Origin: Pseudofrankia sp. DC12
Lineage (GTDB): Bacteria; Actinomycetota; Actinomycetes; Frankiales; Frankiaceae
Length of the DNA: 64,000 bases
Reading direction: 5' to 3'
Assembly (NCBI RefSeq): GCF_000966285.1
Contig: NZ_KQ031391.1
Location: 678,978-742,977 of the forward strand
Below are positions 31,312 through 40,100 of this stretch, in pieces (the first letter of the stretch is position 1; each line of letters opens with the position of its first letter). The position numbers and the translations under genes are program-made. Below the pieces are notes generated by a model. The model was not told the origin of the DNA, did no database searches, and saw nothing but the letters and a program-made list of their open reading frames with translations.

Positions 31312-33636
31312 TCATGCCCGGCCCGACGCGGGCGCGAGGCCGTTGAGGATGTCGATCGCGTGCGTCAGGTCGCCGATGTTGACGAAGTCGACGGCGACGA
31401 AGTTGACCCTGCGGTGCCGGACGTCCTCGCAGGTCCGGGCCCGGGCGACGACCGTGGCGCTGGCGTTGTCGGCCAGCGCGGCCCGCCGGCTCGGGGCGGC
31501 CGTCGTCAGCCAGTGGTTGACCAGGAGCAGCCGGGCCTCCGCCGACCCGCGTTTCACCGCGCAGCCGGTCAGGTCGGACGCGGTGCGGGCGTCGAAGGGG
31601 GTGTCCGAGCCATAGCGGTAGAAGGACCGAAGGAAGCTACCGGGCGTGTCCTGACTCTCGGTGAACATGACCAGCCGGTGGCCGGAGCTGATCATCTGCC
31701 CCAGCGTCGGCCAGGCGCCGCCCGGGTCCGCGGGTGGCGTGAGCACGGTCCGCCCGAGCCCCGCAGCCTCGACCGCGCCGATGATCTCACTGGCCGGCGC
31801 CTCGTCCTGGATGATGACCGTGACAACCTCGGCCGGGTTCCGGTTGAGCCAGTCCCCGATCGCGCGCAGCTGCGTGGTGAGGTCGATCGCGCCGAGCTGG
31901 CACATGTCGTGGCAGAGCCACAGCCCCGGCCGGGTCGACAGCGCCCCTCGGGTCAGCGGCTCCAGCGCGGTCCGTTCCGACGGCGTGAGCCCGTCCAGGG
32001 CGGTCTGGACCTCCTCGGGGGTCGTCCAGTGATGCACGTCGATCAGCAGGCCGCGCACGCCGAGATCGAGCTGGTGGACGATCGACGGGTCCTGCCCGGG
32101 GCCGAGGAACCGGTCCTCGCTGTCCGCCATCGCGTTGTGGCTGGCCGCGTAGCTGACCTGGTCGTAGGGGCGGTCGCACAGCCGGGCCGAGCCCTCGCAG
32201 ACCACGCGGGCATCCGCCGCCGCACCCGGGAACGCGGCCCAGGTGACCCCGACCAGCGTCGGGATGACCACGACGGTGGTGGCGACCACCCGCCGCCACC
32301 GGGCATGACGCTCGAGGCGGGTGGAGAGCGCGACCAGGAGTGAGACGCCGGTGATCACGCCTCCGATCACCAGCATCCAGATCGTCAGCCGCAGGAAGTC
32401 GCTCTCGATTCCCCGGTAGGCGGTCGCGCCGAAGTCGGTGAGCACGTGCGCGGCGCCCGGCGGCAGCTTCGAGCCGGGCTTGTCCAGCGCGGTCAGCGGG
32501 TTCGGCAGCGTCAGGCGCATCACGACGCCCAGCAGCAGCGAGCCGGCGCCGGCCGCGAGGGCGGTGTAGCCGACGGCCCGGACCGGTGACCGCCCGCGCC
32601 CTCGGGCGACCGTGACCACGCCCACCAGGCCGCCGAACATCGCCAGCACACTGGCCAGGATGATCACGGGCAGTCGCTGGGACAGGTCGTGCAGCCGCTC
32701 GACGGCGCGGATGGTCGGTTTGTGGCTCAGGTCCGACAGCGAGACCCCGAGGTCGAGCACGGTGCCGTCGACCAGCTTGCCCCGCAGCCGGGCGATGGCC
32801 TGGTCGTCACCCCGGAACAGCGGCGGCCCGAGCACCGCCAGGGCCCCGGCGACATCGCCCTGCAGCAGCAGCGCCCGCGCGGGTGCCTCGACCGTCGCCC
32901 GCGTCGCCGGGTCGAGCCGGGTGAGCACCGCGTCGAGGACCAGGTCGACGTCCTGCGGGCGCAGCCGCATCGTCGGGAGGTTCTTCGGCGGCTTGCCCGC
33001 GGCGACGGCATCGAGCGCGGCGAGCACACCGTCGGTGAAGTCCGAGACGCTCGACACCTGGTAGGTGGCGCCGGCGCCGAGCTCACCCGCGATGTACCGG
33101 TTGGCGAGGCCCGAGATGTTCGCGAACAACGGGCGCAGGTCGGCGGTGAGCACGACGTTGTTCTGGTCGCCCCGCAGGTAGCCGACGATCCGGTCGATCT
33201 GCTCGTCCGTCAGGCCCTCGACCGTGGACGGCGGCAGCACCGTCCGCAGGTTCGCCGTGATCAGCGTGCGGTCGATCGGGAGGCCGGCCATCAGGTCGTC
33301 GACGGCGGGGTCGGGCAGGATCTCGGTGTAGATCCGGTCGTAGGCGTGCACCCGGGTGAGGCCCTGGGTGTAGTAGTTCGGCGACAGCACGGTGGCGCGC
33401 ACGGTGAGGATGACCAGCAGCGGCAGCCACGCCAGCACCACGAGCAGAGTCAGCGCCACCTGGGCCAGCAGCCACCATCCGGCGTTGCCCTGGTCGGACG
33501 GGCGGGCCGGTCCGCGTCGGGGCCGGTCTGCGCTGCGGGCGGATGCGTCGGGCCGGTCCGATTGCTCGCGACCCGCCGCTGGCGGCTCTCCCGTCGACGG
33601 CGACGCCTTTGTCCCGTTCCGCTGCCCGAGCCGCAC
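31312..33636 (-). CDS. Membrane protein with a C-terminal PI-PLC X-like phosphodiesterase domain
   Basis: The 774-residue protein has an N-terminal hydrophobic helix (LLAQVALTLLVVLAWLPLLV) and an extracytoplasmic region. Further helices follow (LPVIILASVLAMFGGLVGVV, ALAAGAGSLLLGVVM, and two more). The C-terminal domain has YAASHNAMADSED and GLLIDVHHW, the two catalytic His regions of the X domain of phosphatidylinositol phospholipase C. The Ca/PI determinants are not obvious, so the substrate may be another phosphodiester. GTG 33636 has TAGGTT 7 nt upstream and no Shine-Dalgarno. The frame remains open upstream across the adenylate kinase gene, which is not coding for this protein. Confidence 0.85.
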   Translation of the reverse strand: MRLGQRNGTKASPSTGEPPAAGREQSDRPDASARSADRPRRGPARPSDQGNAGWWLLAQVALTLLVVLAWLPLLVILTVRATVLSPNYYTQGLTRVHAYDRIYTEILPDPAVDDLMAGLPIDRTLITANLRTVLPPSTVEGLTDEQIDRIVGYLRGDQNNVVLTADLRPLFANISGLANRYIAGELGAGATYQVSSVSDFTDGVLAALDAVAAGKPPKNLPTMRLRPQDVDLVLDAVLTRLDPATRATVEAPARALLLQGDVAGALAVLGPPLFRGDDQAIARLRGKLVDGTVLDLGVSLSDLSHKPTIRAVERLHDLSQRLPVIILASVLAMFGGLVGVVTVARGRGRSPVRAVGYTALAAGAGSLLLGVVMRLTLPNPLTALDKPGSKLPPGAAHVLTDFGATAYRGIESDFLRLTIWMLVIGGVITGVSLLVALSTRLERHARWRRVVATTVVVIPTLVGVTWAAFPGAAADARVVCEGSARLCDRPYDQVSYAASHNAMADSEDRFLGPGQDPSIVHQLDLGVRGLLIDVHHWTTPEEVQTALDGLTPSERTALEPLTRGALSTRPGLWLCHDMCQLGAIDLTTQLRAIGDWLNRNPAEVVTVIIQDEAPASEIIGAVEAAGLGRTVLTPPADPGGAWPTLGQMISSGHRLVMFTESQDTPGSFLRSFYRYGSDTPFDARTASDLTGCAVKRGSAEARLLLVNHWLTTAAPSRRAALADNASATVVARARTCEDVRHRRVNFVAVDFVNIGDLTHAIDILNGLAPASGRA

Positions 33637-33643
33637 ATGCCCC

Positions 33644-33649
33644 AACCTA
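33644..33649 (-). promoter_or_regulatory. Candidate leaderless -10 hexamer for the PI-PLC-like gene
   Basis: TAGGTT (minus strand) ends 7 nt before GTG 33636, the same hexamer and spacing as at the ABC ATPase gene. Confidence 0.4.
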
Positions 33650-33706
33650 CCGAGGTCTCCGTGGGCTACACCACGATGGCGGCACCCCTGGTGGTGAAGG
33701 GCAGAT

Positions 33707-34465
33707 TCAGGCCAGCGAGGCGAGGGCCGACTCGATGCGGGCGGCCACCTCGTCGGGCGTACCCGAGCCGTCGACGGTGCGCAGGAGGCCGGCGCGAGTG
33801 TAGTAGGCGCGCAGCGGGGCGGTGCGCTCGGCGAAGACCTTGAGGCGGCGCTTGGCCGTCTCCTCGTTGTCGTCGAGCCGGTCCTCGGTGCTGGACCGGT
33901 GGCTGATCCGGCGCAGCACGGTCGACTCGTCGACGTCGAGGTCGAGGACGACGTCCACCGCGCGGGCGTTCTCGGCGCATTTGGCCGGGGGCAGGCGAAG
34001 CCGTTCCGACGCGAGCTGGTGGGCGGCCAGCGCGTCGCCGAACCGGGCGTCGAACGCCACGGCCTGGGCGACCGTGCGCGGGAAACCGTCGAGCAGGAAG
34101 CCGCGGCAGGCGTCGGCGGCGACCGGTATCGGGGCGAACCCACCGGGGCCGGCCAGGGCGGACACAGGCGCGGCGGCGGCGACCGGGGTACTCGCGGCGA
34201 GGGCGGCCACGGGCTCGTGGTCGAGCACGGCGGCGGCCGCGGAGCCGAACAGGCGTTCCGCGACCAGGTCGAGCACGAGCTCGTCGGGGACGAGCTCGCC
34301 GGAGCGGACGAACTCCTCGGCGCGACGGCCGAGCGGTGAACCAGCGGCGATCTCCGCGTCGAGCAGCCGGCCGGTGGAGATCGCCGGGATGCCGTGGCGG
34401 GAGCTGACCCGTGCGGCCTGCGTGCCTTTTCCTGAGCCCGGAGGTCCGAGCAGCACGACTCTCAC
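33707..34465 (-). CDS. Adenylate kinase-like protein with an Ala-rich insertion
   Basis: The P-loop nucleotide monophosphate kinase begins with the family N-terminus VRVVLLGPPGSGKGTQAARV and has the AMP-site ISTGRLLDAEI and LLDGFPRTVAQA. Arg-containing catalytic loops follow (RLDDNEETAKRRLKVF). The LID is short, as usual in actinobacteria. At 252 residues it exceeds the usual 190-217. About 45 extra Ala/Pro-rich residues (roughly 74-120) separate AERLF from RGFLLDGFP, and a smaller insert follows. GTG 34465 has TAGCGT 7 nt upstream. The housekeeping adk is normally in the ribosomal-protein cluster, so this is probably an extra paralogue. Confidence 0.82.
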   Translation of the reverse strand: MRVVLLGPPGSGKGTQAARVSSRHGIPAISTGRLLDAEIAAGSPLGRRAEEFVRSGELVPDELVLDLVAERLFGSAAAAVLDHEPVAALAASTPVAAAAPVSALAGPGGFAPIPVAADACRGFLLDGFPRTVAQAVAFDARFGDALAAHQLASERLRLPPAKCAENARAVDVVLDLDVDESTVLRRISHRSSTEDRLDDNEETAKRRLKVFAERTAPLRAYYTRAGLLRTVDGSGTPDEVAARIESALASLA

Positions 34466-34472
34466 CGAATGG

Positions 34473-34478
34473 ACGCTA
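34473..34478 (-). promoter_or_regulatory. Candidate leaderless -10 hexamer for the adenylate kinase-like gene
   Basis: TAGCGT (minus strand) ends 7 nt before GTG 34465; no Shine-Dalgarno is visible. Confidence 0.35.
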
Positions 34479-35098
34479 CCGCGCACCAATCCCCCACATA
34501 GCTGGATGACCTGTAAGAAATATGACCTGACTTCGCGGGAACAACGGCCGGAATCGCCCAAACTCCGCGCCTAAAGGAGACAGTCAACTGAACTCGTCTC
34601 AGGCGTCTGGCGGCCCTGCCTGGGGGCGCGGCCAAGGTCCGCACCGACGGCGTCCGCCGGCGTGGTCGACCTGCCCTGCCGCGGCCCGCGCAGCCTATCC
34701 GTCAGCGTCGTCATACGTCCACCCGGACTTCACCCGGGGACGGGATCAATGCCCACGGCCACCATCGACCCGAGATCCACACAGGTCGCCCACGTGACCC
34801 GCCAGCCGCTGACATCAGGCCGAAAATCCCATTCTCAGATCCGCACAGCGCGCTCCGCAAACAAACGGGTGGCCCGGTTTGCCGTGTTGGACAACACGCA
34901 GGCCGGCCACGGCCGCGGGCGAATCAGCGACACCGCCGCGAAACGCAGCGCACAGCGCCCGAACCGGCGAAGCGGCCGACGGGCGCCCAGCAACACCGCC
35001 ACGAAACGCAGCCAACATCCCAACCCTGGACAGGCACCCACCCCACACCTCAACACCACCCCCGAACCACCCAGGGGAGGGCGCACAGCGCCCGAACC
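34479..35098. other. Non-coding region upstream of the adenylate kinase-like gene, with repeats
   Basis: About 620 bp without a convincing gene. A plus-strand frame exists but has low coding character and is interrupted by repeat modules. The region includes an AT-richer patch near 34500-34580 that may carry promoter elements, and two families of direct repeats between 34927 and 35124. Confidence 0.5.
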
Positions 35099-35124
35099 GG
35101 CGAAGCGGCCGACGGGCGCCCAGC
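34927..35124. repeat. Two-module direct repeats (44 bp perfect, 23 bp imperfect)
   Basis: A perfect 44-bp unit occurs at 34948-34991 and 35081-35124 (it begins GCGCACAGCGCCCG and ends GGGCGCCCAGC). A second 23-bp unit with two mismatches occurs at 34927-34949 and 34990-35012 (core CGAAACGCAGC). The second 44-bp copy forms the upstream arm of the gltD terminator hairpin. Confidence 0.85.
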
Positions 35125-35143
35125 GCCCGTCAGCCGCTTCGCC
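35099..35143 (-). terminator. 20-bp-stem hairpin directly after gltD
   Basis: Arms 35099-35118 and 35124-35143 pair over 20 bp with one mismatch around a 5-nt loop and abut the gltD stop codon. It is strongly placed as the gltBD terminator. Confidence 0.65.
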
Positions 35144-36586
35144 CTAGCGCCGGGTCGGGGTGATCGGCTCCGGGAGGTCGGTCGCGCCGCTGAGGTAACG
35201 GTCGACCGCGGCGGCGGCCGAGCGGCCCTCGGCGATCGCCCAGACGATCAGCGACTGGCCACGGCCCATGTCACCGGCGACGAAGATGCCGGGGACGGAC
35301 GACTGCCAGCCCGCGTCGCGGGCGACGTTGCCCCGGCCGTCCAGCTCGACGCCGAGGCCCTCGACCAGGCCCTCGCGCTGCGGGCCGACGAAGCCCATCG
35401 CGAGCAGCACCAGCTCGCACTCGAGCTCGGTCTCGCTGCCCTCGACCTTCTGGAACCTCCCGTCGACCGACTCGACCTCGTACATGCGCAGCCCGCGCAG
35501 CCGGCCCTCGTCGTCACCGAGGAACGCCTCGGTGGAGACGGCGTAGACCCGCTCGCCGCCTTCCTCGTGCGCCGAGGTCACGCGGTAGAGCATCGGGTAG
35601 GTCGGCCAGGGGTTCGCCGCCGGCCGCGTCTCCGGAGGCCGGGGCATGATCTCCAGCTGGTGCACCGAGACCGCGCCCTGGCGATGCGAGGTTCCAAGGC
35701 AGTCCGCGCCGGTGTCGCCGCCGCCGATGACGACGACGCGCTTGCCCTTCGCGGTGATCGGCGGCTCGGCGAGGTCGCCCTCCTGCACCCGGTTGGCCAG
35801 CGGCAGGAACTCCATGGCGAAATGGACGCCGCTGAGCTCACGGCCGGGCACCGGCAGGTCACGTCCGATCGTGGAGCCGCCGGCCAGGACGACCGCGTCG
35901 AAGGTGGCACGCAGCTCCTCGACCGAGAGGTCGACGCCGACGTCGCAGGAGGTCACGAACGTCGTGCCCTCCGCCGCCATCTGCTCGAGGCGCCGGTCGA
36001 GGACGGCCTTCTCCATCTTGAACTCGGGGATGCCGTACCGCAGCAGGCCGCCGATCCGGTCGGCCCGCTCGAAGACGGTCACGTCGTGACCGGCGCGGGT
36101 AAGCTGCTGGGCGGCAGCGAGCCCCGCCGGCCCGGAGCCGACGACCGCGACCTTCCGGCCGGACCGCACCGACGGGGGCACCGGGACGACCCGGCCCTCC
36201 GCGAGCGCCCGGTCGATGATCGAGACCTCGATCTGCTTGATCGTCACCGGATCGTCGGAGATGCCGAGCACGCAGGCCGCCTCGCACGGCGCCGGGCACA
36301 GCCGCCCGGTGAACTCCGGGAAGTTGTTCGTCGCGTGCAGCCGGTCGATGGCCTCCTGCCACTCGCCCCGGCGGGCGAGGTCGTTCCACTCCGGGATCAG
36401 GTTGCCCAGCGGGCAGCCGTTGTGGCAGAACGGGATGCCGCAGTCCATGCAGCGGGACGCCTGAGCGGTCAGCGAAGGCGCCGGGAAGTCCTGGTAGACC
36501 TCCCGCCAGTCCTGGATTCGGACGTCCACGGGCCGGCGCGCCGGTAGCTCCCGGTGGTGCCGGAGAAACCCAGTCGGGTCAGCCAT
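35144..36586 (-). CDS. gltD: Glutamate synthase small subunit
   Basis: The 480-residue FAD/Fe-S subunit delivers NADPH electrons to GltB for glutamate formation from glutamine and 2-oxoglutarate. The N-terminal Cys clusters (SRCMDCGIPFCHNGCPLGN, GRLCPAPCEAACVLG) bind 4Fe-4S centres. The FAD motif is AVVGSGPAGLAAAQQLTRAG, the NADPH motif VVVIGGGDTGADCLGTS, and the C-terminal GIFVAGDMGRGQSLIVWAI closes the FAD site. AAGGA precedes ATG 36586. The frame is open for another 192 codons upstream, but that sequence is a palindromic repeat element, not GltD-like. It lies downstream of gltB, separated by that element. Confidence 0.95.
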   Translation of the reverse strand: MADPTGFLRHHRELPARRPVDVRIQDWREVYQDFPAPSLTAQASRCMDCGIPFCHNGCPLGNLIPEWNDLARRGEWQEAIDRLHATNNFPEFTGRLCPAPCEAACVLGISDDPVTIKQIEVSIIDRALAEGRVVPVPPSVRSGRKVAVVGSGPAGLAAAQQLTRAGHDVTVFERADRIGGLLRYGIPEFKMEKAVLDRRLEQMAAEGTTFVTSCDVGVDLSVEELRATFDAVVLAGGSTIGRDLPVPGRELSGVHFAMEFLPLANRVQEGDLAEPPITAKGKRVVVIGGGDTGADCLGTSHRQGAVSVHQLEIMPRPPETRPAANPWPTYPMLYRVTSAHEEGGERVYAVSTEAFLGDDEGRLRGLRMYEVESVDGRFQKVEGSETELECELVLLAMGFVGPQREGLVEGLGVELDGRGNVARDAGWQSSVPGIFVAGDMGRGQSLIVWAIAEGRSAAAAVDRYLSGATDLPEPITPTRR

Positions 36587-36597
36587 TCCAATCCTTA

Positions 36598-37167
36598 TCT
36601 CTTTGTTCGTGGCGTCCGGGCGCGAGCCTCCGGCCCCGATCCTCGCTTCGCTCCGGTCGTGGCCTCCGGCTCGCGTCCTCCGCCACGAACGGGGCTTCGC
36701 TCCGTCCGGTCGGCCAGTCAGGCCGCTTCGCTTCGCTCGCGGCCTGCTGGCCGACCGGACTACGCGAAGCCTCTGGGTACAGCCTGATCGGTGGAGCGGT
36801 GGTGATCGGGCGCTTCGCTTCGCTCGCGGCCGCTGGCCGTCCGGACTACGCGAAGCCTCTGGGTACAGCTTCATCGGGACTTGCTTCGCCTCGCTCGCGG
36901 GCCCTTGGCCCACCGAGCCACGCGAAGCCTCTGGGTACAGCCTGATCGGTATGCCTCCACTCGCGGTTCTCTCGAATGATCGGCCTCGACCTGATGGCTT
37001 CGCGTAGCCCGGTGGGCCAGCGGGCCGGAGCGAAGCGACCGGCCCGACTGGCCCACCGCGCGGAGCGAAGCCCTGTTCGTGGCGGAGGACGCGAGCCGTA
37101 GGTCCCGACCGCAGCGAAGCGGAGGTCGGGGCCGGAGGCTCGCGCCCGGACGCCACGAACAAAGAGA
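36598..37167. mobile_element. 570-bp palindromic element with long terminal inverted repeats between gltB and gltD
   Basis: The ends are inverted copies: TCTCTTTGTTCGTGG at the left reappears inverted at the right. The first 42 bp are identical and similarity continues imperfectly to roughly 36775 and 36990. Each arm contains its own GTTCGTGG/CCACGAAC hairpin. The centre has three direct copies of a 22-bp core (36762, 36848, 36920; GCGAAGCCTCTGGG...) within 72-86-bp units that also share GCTTCGC-CTCGC. No transposase is present and no clear target duplication is seen. It resembles a MITE or REP/BIME-type mosaic. Its position means gltBD transcripts would contain it. Confidence 0.75.
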
Positions 37168-37172
37168 CACAG

Positions 37173-40100
37173 TCAGGCGCGGACCGCTGTCATGATCAGT
37201 TCATCGGCTGGGATGCCTTGCTCCTTGGCTTGCGCGATCACGGTCAGGACCCGCTTGTAGTCGCGGGGCATGACCTTGACGAACTTGGCCTGCTCGTCCT
37301 CCCAGCTGGCGAGCAGGCCGGCGGCGACGGTGGAGCCGGTCTCGCGGCGGTGGCGGGTCAGCAGGGAGACGAGCAGCGCCCGGTCCTCGGCGTCGAGGGG
37401 CTCGATGTCGACCATCTCGGCATTCACCCGCTCGACGACCGGGTCGTACAGGTAGGCGACGCCGCCGCTCATGCCGGCGGCGAAGTTGCGGCCGATCTGG
37501 CCGAGCACGACGACGGTGCCGCCGGTCATGTACTCGCAGCCGTGGTCGCCGACGCCCTCGACGATCGCGGTCGCGCCCGAGTTGCGGACGCAGAACCGCT
37601 CACCGACGACGCCCCGGAAGTACGCCTCGCCCGCGGTCGCGCCGTAGAGAAGCACGTTGCCGGCGATCGTGTTCTCCTCGGCGCGCAGCGGCGCCTCCTT
37701 CGGCGGAAAGACGATGATCCGCCCGCCGGACAGGCCCTTGCCGGTGTAGTCGTTGACATCGCCCTCAAGGGTCAGCGTGATGCCGCGCGGAACGAACGCG
37801 CCGAAGCTCTGGCCGGCGGAGCCGGTGAACCGCAGCGATATCGTGTCGTCAGGCAGGCCGACGGCCCCGTAGCGGCGGGTCACCTCGTAGCCGAGCATCG
37901 TGCCGACGGTGCGGTTGACGTTGCGGATCGGCATCTCCAGCCACACCGGCCGGCCGTCCTCCAGGGCGCCCTCGCACAGCTGGATGAGCGAGTTGTCCAG
38001 CGCCTTGTCGAGGCCGTGGTCCTGGCTCGCTGCGTTGGACAGCGAGCCGCCGAACGGGGTCTCCGGAGTGTGCAGCAGCGGGCTGATGTCCAGCCCGGCG
38101 GCCTTCCAGTGCTCGACGGCGAGGGCCGCGTCCAGGATGTCGACCCGGCCGACGGCCTCCTTCAGCGTCCGGAAACCCAGCCGCGCCAGGTACTCCCGGA
38201 CCTCCTGGGCGATGAAGGTGAAGAAGTTCTCGACGAACTCCGGCTTGCCGTTGAACCGCGCGCGCAGCGCCGGGTTCTGGGTGGCGACCCCGACGGGGCA
38301 GGTGTCCAGGTGACAGACCCGCATCATCACGCAGCCGGCGACGACCAGCGGCGCCGTCGCGAAGCCGAACTCCTCGGCGCCGAGGAGCGCGCCGATGACG
38401 ACGTCCCGGCCGGTCTTGATCTGGCCGTCGACCTGCACCACGATCCGGTCGCGCAGGCCGTTGAGCAGCAGCGTCTGCTGCGTCTCGGCCAGGCCCAGCT
38501 CCCAGGGCGCGCCGGCGTGCTTGAGCGACGTCAGCGGCGAGGCGCCGGTACCGCCGTCGTGGCCGGAGATCAGCACCACGTCGGCGTGCGCCTTGGAGAC
38601 GCCGGCGGCGACGGTGCCGACCCCGACCTCGGCGACGAGCTTGACGTGCACCCGCGCGGTCGGGTTGGCGTTCTTCAGGTCGTGGATGAGCTGGGCGAGG
38701 TCCTCGATCGAGTAGATGTCGTGGTGCGGCGGCGGCGAGATCAGGCCGACGCCCGGCGTCGAGTGCCGGGTCCTGGCGATCCACGGGTAGACCTTGTGGG
38801 CGGGCAGCTGCCCGCCCTCCCCCGGCTTCGCGCCCTGCGCCATCTTGATCTGCAGGTCGTCGGCGTTGACGAGGTACTCGCTGGTCACGCCGAACCGGCC
38901 GGACGCGACCTGCTTGACCGCGGAGCGGCGCAGGTCGCCGTTGGCGTCGGGGACGAAGCGCTCGGCGTCCTCGCCGCCCTCGCCGGTGTTCGACTTGCCG
39001 CCGAGCCGGTTCATCGCGATCGCCAGGGTCTCGTGCGCCTCGGCGCTGATCGAGCCGTAGGACATCGCTCCGGTGGCGAACCGCTTGACGATCTCGGAGA
39101 CCGGCTCGACCTGGTCGATCGGGATCGGCCGGCGCAGGCCCGGGCGCAGCTCGAACAGGCCCCGCAGGGTCGCGTTGCGCTTCGAGAGGTCGTCGACCTT
39201 GGCCGTGTACTCCTTGAAGACCTCGTACTGGCGGGTCCGGGTGGCGTGCTGGAGGAGGAACACGGTCTCCGGGTTGAACAGGTGCACCTCGCCGTCGCGG
39301 CGCCACTGGTACTCGCCGCCGGTCTCCAGCGGCCGGTGCACGAGCTCTGTGGCCACCCGCGGATGGGCCCGGGCGTGGCGCGCGGCGACCTCGGCCGCGA
39401 GCACGTCGATGCCGACGCCGTCGATCCGCGACGCGGTACCGGTGAAGTACCGGTCGATCAGGTCGGAACGCAGCCCGATCGCCTCGAAGACCTGGGCACC
39501 GGTGTAGCTGGCGATCGTGGAGATGCCCATCTTGGACATCACCTTCAGGACGCCCTTGCCGAGCGCCTTGACGATGTTCTTCTCGGCCTGCTCCGGGGTG
39601 ACGCCGGCGATGTCGCCGCGGCGGATCAGGTCCTCGACCGACTCGAAGGCCAGGTACGGGTTGACCGCGGCGGCGCCGAAGCCATTCAGCAGCGCGATGT
39701 GGTGCACCTCGCGGGCGTCGCCGCTCTCCACGATCAGGCCGACCTTGGTCCGGGTCTTCTCCCGGATCAGGTGGTGGTGCACCGCCGAGGTGAGCAGCAG
39801 CGACGGGATCGGCGCGAGCCTCGCGTCGGAGTCCCGGTCGGACAGCACGACGATCCGGGCGCCGTCGGCGATCGCCGCGCTGACGCCGGCGCAGATCTCC
39901 TCGATCCGGGCCACCAGCGCGGTGCCGCCGCCGGCGACCTCGTACAGGCCGCGGACGGTGACGGCGGCGAAGCCGGGCATGTCACCGTCGTCGTTGATCC
40001 CGATGATCTTCGCCAGCTCGGTGTTGCTGATCACCGGGTAGGGGATCTGGACGACGCGGCAGGTCGCGGCGCCGGCGTCGAGGAGGTTGCCCTCCGGGCC

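Noticed and set aside
34662-35147. Plus-strand frame of 161 codons upstream of the adenylate kinase-like gene
   Set aside because: Basic, low-complexity product that runs through the direct repeats and the gltD terminator; no domain similarity.
36587-37162. 192-codon N-terminal extension of gltD
   Set aside because: The extension is the translated palindromic repeat element; GltD-like sequence and a ribosome-binding site begin at ATG 36586.
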